This document shows positions 7,381 through 8,913 of a DNA stretch of 8,913 bases, piece after piece. A program made the translations under genes and the position numbers. The DNA comes from Opitutia bacterium (GTDB lineage Bacteria; Verrucomicrobiota; Verrucomicrobiia; Opitutales; Coraliomargaritaceae): NCBI GenBank assembly GCA_003503355.1, contig DOCS01000054.1:285-9197 (forward strand), in the 5' to 3' direction. Every line of letters begins with the position of its first letter. Within the stretch, counting starts at the first letter, position 1. The notes beneath the pieces are model-generated. The model saw nothing but the letters and a program-made list of their open reading frames with translations. It did no database searches and was not told where the DNA came from.

Positions 7381-7400
7381 GGGATAAACCCGCTCGCTAC
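7381..7400 (-). repeat. REP-like unit, right end of copy B
   Basis: Read on the minus strand this is GTAGCGAGCGGGTTTATCCC. It matches the left unit of copy C at 17 of 20 positions in inverted orientation and folds as GCGGG-ataaa-CCCGC (plus strand 7379-7393). Confidence 0.65.
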
Positions 7401-7496
7401 GACTGCTGACTATTAAATATTAGGACCGAGAAAGGCGCTTTATCCAATCATAGCTCAATCAGATGAAATTGCTGAGTAGGTGGCCCCCTCAGGTCC

Positions 7497-7525
7497 TTGA
7501 CATTAATTAAATTATAACATATGTT
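7497..7525 (+). promoter_or_regulatory. Promoter of the toxin-antitoxin operon
   Basis: A perfect TTGACA (7497-7502) and TATGTT (7520-7525) are separated by 17 bases. The expected start point is about 7532, which is the A of the antitoxin ATG, and no Shine-Dalgarno is present, so the message is probably leaderless. The -10 box lies inside the 18-bp palindrome. Confidence 0.65.
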
Positions 7526-7529
7526 ATAA
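7512..7529. promoter_or_regulatory. Operator palindrome for antitoxin autorepression
   Basis: TTATAACATATGTTATAA is a perfect 18-bp palindrome centred at 7520/7521. It covers the -10 box and ends two bases before the antitoxin ATG. MazE/AbrB-type antitoxins bind palindromic promoter DNA as dimers and repress their own operon, more strongly with toxin bound. Binding here is inferred from position and symmetry. Confidence 0.7.
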
Positions 7530-7531
7530 CA

Positions 7532-7762
7532 ATGCCCATCAAAACCAAAATCCGCAAAATCGGCAATTCCTACGGGGTAGTACTGCCAAAGGAAGCCCTA
7601 CTGGCCCTTAAAGTTGAAGAAGGAGCGACCGTGTATTTGACAGAAGCTCCGAACAATACCCTCAATATGAATCCTGAGAGTCCGGGGTTTGAGAAGAAAA
7701 TGCAGATCGTTGAAGATGTCATGCAGCGTTATCGCAACACGCTACGGGAACTCGCGAAATGA
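7532..7762 (+). CDS. AbrB/MazE-family antitoxin of a Doc toxin-antitoxin module
   Basis: The 76-residue product has an N-terminal swapped-hairpin AbrB/SpoVT/MazE DNA-binding domain (about 3-45) with the signature [18 protein letters not shown] and the GATVYLTE strand. A helical C-terminal segment (53-76, [24 protein letters not shown] region) should be the part that wraps and neutralises the toxin. By family knowledge it does two jobs: it binds Doc and represses its own promoter through the palindrome at 7512-7529. The stop overlaps the toxin start as ATGA (7759-7762), so translation is coupled. The start is fixed by the promoter and by the canonical N-terminus, although no ribosome binding site precedes it. 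Phage P1 Doc is paired with Phd; the AbrB-type partner seen here is a different, known pairing. Confidence 0.9.
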   Translation: MPIKTKIRKIGNSYGVVLPKEALLALKVEEGATVYLTEAPNNTLNMNPESPGFEKKMQIVEDVMQRYRNTLRELAK

Positions 7763-8151
7763 GTGAACTGAACTGGGTATCGAAGGAGGAATGCCTAGCC
7801 CTGCATTCTATGCTGATTGCCCGTTTTGGCGGAGCAGATGGTATGCGCGATGAAAAGGCATTCGAAACATCGTTGGACCGCCCATTGCAGCACCTCACTT
7901 ACGGAGATCCCCCTCCCAGTCTCTTCGAAATCGCAGCCATCTACTGCTCGGGAATCGTTAAAAGCCATCCTTTCCTTGACGGTAATAAGCGCAGCGGGTT
8001 CGTCACTGCCGTGCTCTTTTTAGAAAGTAATGGCTATCAATTTGAAGCCACCGAAGAAGTAGCAGCACTACAAATCTTGGCGCTCGCCGACTGCCGTTTA
8101 GATGACGAAGCACTGGCGCAGTGGTTAAAGGCGAATTGCACCCTCAAATGA
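7759..8151 (+). CDS. doc: Doc (death-on-curing) Fic-fold toxin
   Basis: The 130-residue product is close to P1 Doc (126) in length. Its Fic-fold core motif is [11 protein letters not shown] (70-80), with catalytic H70, acidic D74 and phosphate-binding N76, K77 and R78, close to Doc's HxFxDANKR. Doc differs from classical Fic AMP-transferases: it phosphorylates EF-Tu and so stops translation in the cytoplasm. The upstream [18 protein letters not shown] region (22-39) is also typical of the family. All catalytic residues are intact and the frame is undamaged, so it looks active. The ATGA overlap with the antitoxin gene indicates one operon under the promoter at 7497. The C-terminal residues KANCTLK and the stop lie directly against repeat copy C, and the same tail survives as a relic before copy A. 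Confidence 0.93.
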   Translation: MSELNWVSKEECLALHSMLIARFGGADGMRDEKAFETSLDRPLQHLTYGDPPPSLFEIAAIYCSGIVKSHPFLDGNKRSGFVTAVLFLESNGYQFEATEEVAALQILALADCRLDDEALAQWLKANCTLK

Positions 8152-8197
8152 TTCGCATGGCGATAAGCTTGGAGCAGGCAAAGTTAACCCGAATAAC

Positions 8198-8217
8198 GTA
8201 GCGACTGGGTTCATCCC
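8198..8217 (+). repeat. REP-like unit, left end of copy C
   Basis: GTAGCGACTGGGTTCATCCC has the GTAG foot followed by the perfect stem CTGGG-ttcat-CCCAG (8205-8219). It matches the inverted unit at 8462-8481 at 16 of 20 positions. Confidence 0.65.
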
Positions 8218-8461
8218 AGGAAGCAGTGCACCCATCCAGCCCTGCCCGATTCCGCACTAATCAATGGTTCACACCCAGCTGTAAAGTTCTGAGGCTTGGC
8301 GGCTTCGTAACTTGATTCCCGTCTGCCGGATAAGTGAGAACCATGCCCGTGTCCATAGCTGGAACTTCCGCCAAAGCACCGCGCACAGGCTATAACAAAG
8401 GCGCAAAGCCGCAAAGCTCTGGCTGCATTTGCTGAAGCTGAGACATCTACCATTCAATCGC

Positions 8462-8481
8462 GGGATAAACCCGCTCTCTAC
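8462..8481 (-). repeat. REP-like unit, right end of copy C
   Basis: The minus strand reads GTAGAGAGCGGGTTTATCCC, with stem GCGGG-ataaa-CCCGC (plus 8460-8474). It faces the unit at 8198, so the two bound a 284-bp block, the head-to-head layout of a BIME. Confidence 0.65.
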
Positions 8482-8498
8482 GACTGCTACCTATTAAA

Positions 8499-8848
8499 GA
8501 CTAGTGCCTAACAGGACCGCAAAGACCTAGAAATCACCCTATCACGCAGCAACTTATCTGATTTCAAGAGGACAGTGCCTCAAAAGCCGATTCTACCCGT
8601 GGCCATCACACACACGTAAACATATAAGAATTCTATTCTAACGACAAAGTGCATTGAGTGCGATTGTAAGAATTTTCTATGTATCTTTTTTAGATGATAC
8701 AATTTCAGGCTTTGTTCGGATTTTAATAAACTGTTCGTTTACAATTCGTCGCATCACTTACATAGCTAGTATACGGAGGGATTTCCAACGCTTGCCTAGG
8801 TGAAGGACTCTCAGTCATATTCCTATCTTTTTTAACCCCGACACACTT
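8499..8848. other. AT-rich spacer and leader region before gnd
   Basis: No gene was found. The segment 8610-8770 is clearly more AT-rich than its surroundings, as expected for a promoter region. An inverted repeat TGTATC (8680-8685) / GATACA (8696-8701) with a T-rich 10-base loop is present. A Shine-Dalgarno-like GGAGGG (8775-8780) has no ATG after it, and it is 69 bp from the gnd start. TTTACA at 8738 could be a -35 box, but no convincing -10 follows at the right distance. The gnd ATG itself has no Shine-Dalgarno. Confidence 0.5.
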
Positions 8849-8913
8849 ATGTCCGAAGCAGAATCCGAAATTGGCCTGATTGGCCTCGCAGTCATGGGCC
8901 AAAACTTGGCCCT
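8849..8913 (+). CDS. gnd: 6-phosphogluconate dehydrogenase, decarboxylating (N-terminus only)
   Basis: The enzyme oxidises 6-phosphogluconate to ribulose 5-phosphate and CO2 with NADP+ in the oxidative pentose phosphate pathway. Only 21 codons are in the window, translating to MSEAESEIGLIGLAVMGQNLA. The IGLIGLAVMGQNLA stretch is the strongly conserved NADP-binding start of this family (GLxVMGxNLA), which sets it apart from other beta-hydroxyacid dehydrogenases (usually GxGxMGxxMA). The start at 8849 places the motif at the usual distance from the N-terminus. Confidence 0.85.
   Translation, partial: MSEAESEIGLIGLAVMGQNLA

Larger units (their letters stand above)
7112..7417 (+). repeat. Intergenic repeat copy B, upstream of the toxin-antitoxin module
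   Basis: The right 213 bp (7205-7417) match copy C (8286-8498) at all but five positions by hand count (7304, 7322, 7396, 7408, 7409), with no gaps. The left part (7112-7204) is recognisably related but strongly diverged and about 5 bp longer. Before 7112 similarity fades, and there is no doc tail, unlike copies A and C. Both bounding GTAG hairpins are present. Small minus-strand reading frames inside are shared by B and C only because the DNA is shared. The block also carries whatever drives the leftward PEP-CTERM gene unless that promoter lies in 6988-7111. Confidence 0.92.
8152..8498 (+). repeat. Intergenic repeat copy C, abutting the doc stop codon
   Basis: Copy C begins with attcgcatggcgataagctt directly after doc and matches copy A from this first base on. 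From 8286 it is near-identical to copy B (five differences in 213 bp). The right end is tattaaa at 8492-8498. It is non-coding: the minus-strand frames inside have no recognisable domains. No T-tract terminator follows doc, so the CTGGG-ttcat-CCCAG hairpin at 8205-8219 may be the only RNA structure able to protect the message's 3' end. Confidence 0.93.

Noticed and set aside
8211..8457. Minus-strand reading frames in repeat C (with counterparts at 7108-7376 in B and 5839-6021 in A)
   Set aside because: Their likeness comes from shared repeat DNA. The peptides are rich in Cys, Arg and Ser, have no recognisable domain, and the frames are not preserved in copy A.
5740..8498. Integron gene cassettes with attC sites
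   Set aside because: Toxin-antitoxin cassettes with conserved 3' repeats invite the idea, but the repeats are about 300 bp, lack paired RYYYAAC/GTTRRRY ends, are bounded by two separate hairpins, and no integrase is seen.

Overview
The window looks like chromosome from a member of the Verrucomicrobiota, most probably an Opitutae/Puniceicoccales (Coraliomargarita-like) bacterium. This is inference from style. The signs are a PEP-CTERM-type secreted protein with the variant 'IPEARAY' sorting tail, a DUF11-repeat lipoprotein recalling the OmcB-type envelope proteins of the related Chlamydiae, several starts without a Shine-Dalgarno sequence, and intergenic spaces full of small repeats. No rRNA or tRNA gene and no CRISPR array was seen.

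Left part (1-3826), housekeeping. A leftward translation-termination pair is encoded on the minus strand: prfA (release factor 1) followed by prmC (the methyltransferase that modifies the GGQ glutamine of release factors; cut by the window edge). The spacer between them is filled by a 15-unit array of 7-bp repeats that starts at the prfA stop codon. A candidate sigma70-like promoter for the pair lies at 1943-1971. Divergent from it is a HAD-superfamily phosphatase-like gene (2061-3080), then a small four-helix membrane protein of unknown function (3368-3826).

Middle (4127-5706). A 508-residue DUF11-repeat lipoprotein stands alone. Its candidate promoter would start transcription at the ATG itself (leaderless), and it ends in a textbook terminator at 5678-5706.

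Right part (5707-8498), an accessory patch. Three copies (A, B, C) of a roughly 300-bp non-coding repeat alternate with genes. B and C flank a complete two-gene toxin-antitoxin module (AbrB/MazE-like antitoxin plus Doc/Fic toxin) in direct orientation and match at about 208 of 213 bases over their shared core. B and C are each bounded by a pair of inverted hairpin units that begin with GTAG, the layout of REP/BIME elements. Copy C starts exactly at the doc stop codon. Copy A, 2.4 kb away, is preceded by an in-frame relic of the last ~15-18 codons of a doc gene, so the toxin-antitoxin module and the repeat appear to have travelled or been duplicated together, with the older copy now decayed. 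A PEP-CTERM gene on the minus strand lies between copies A and B. The module's own control region carries a perfect 18-bp palindrome over the -10 box, one base from what is probably a leaderless start.

Right edge. After a 350-bp AT-rich spacer, the first 21 codons of 6-phosphogluconate dehydrogenase (gnd) run off the window.
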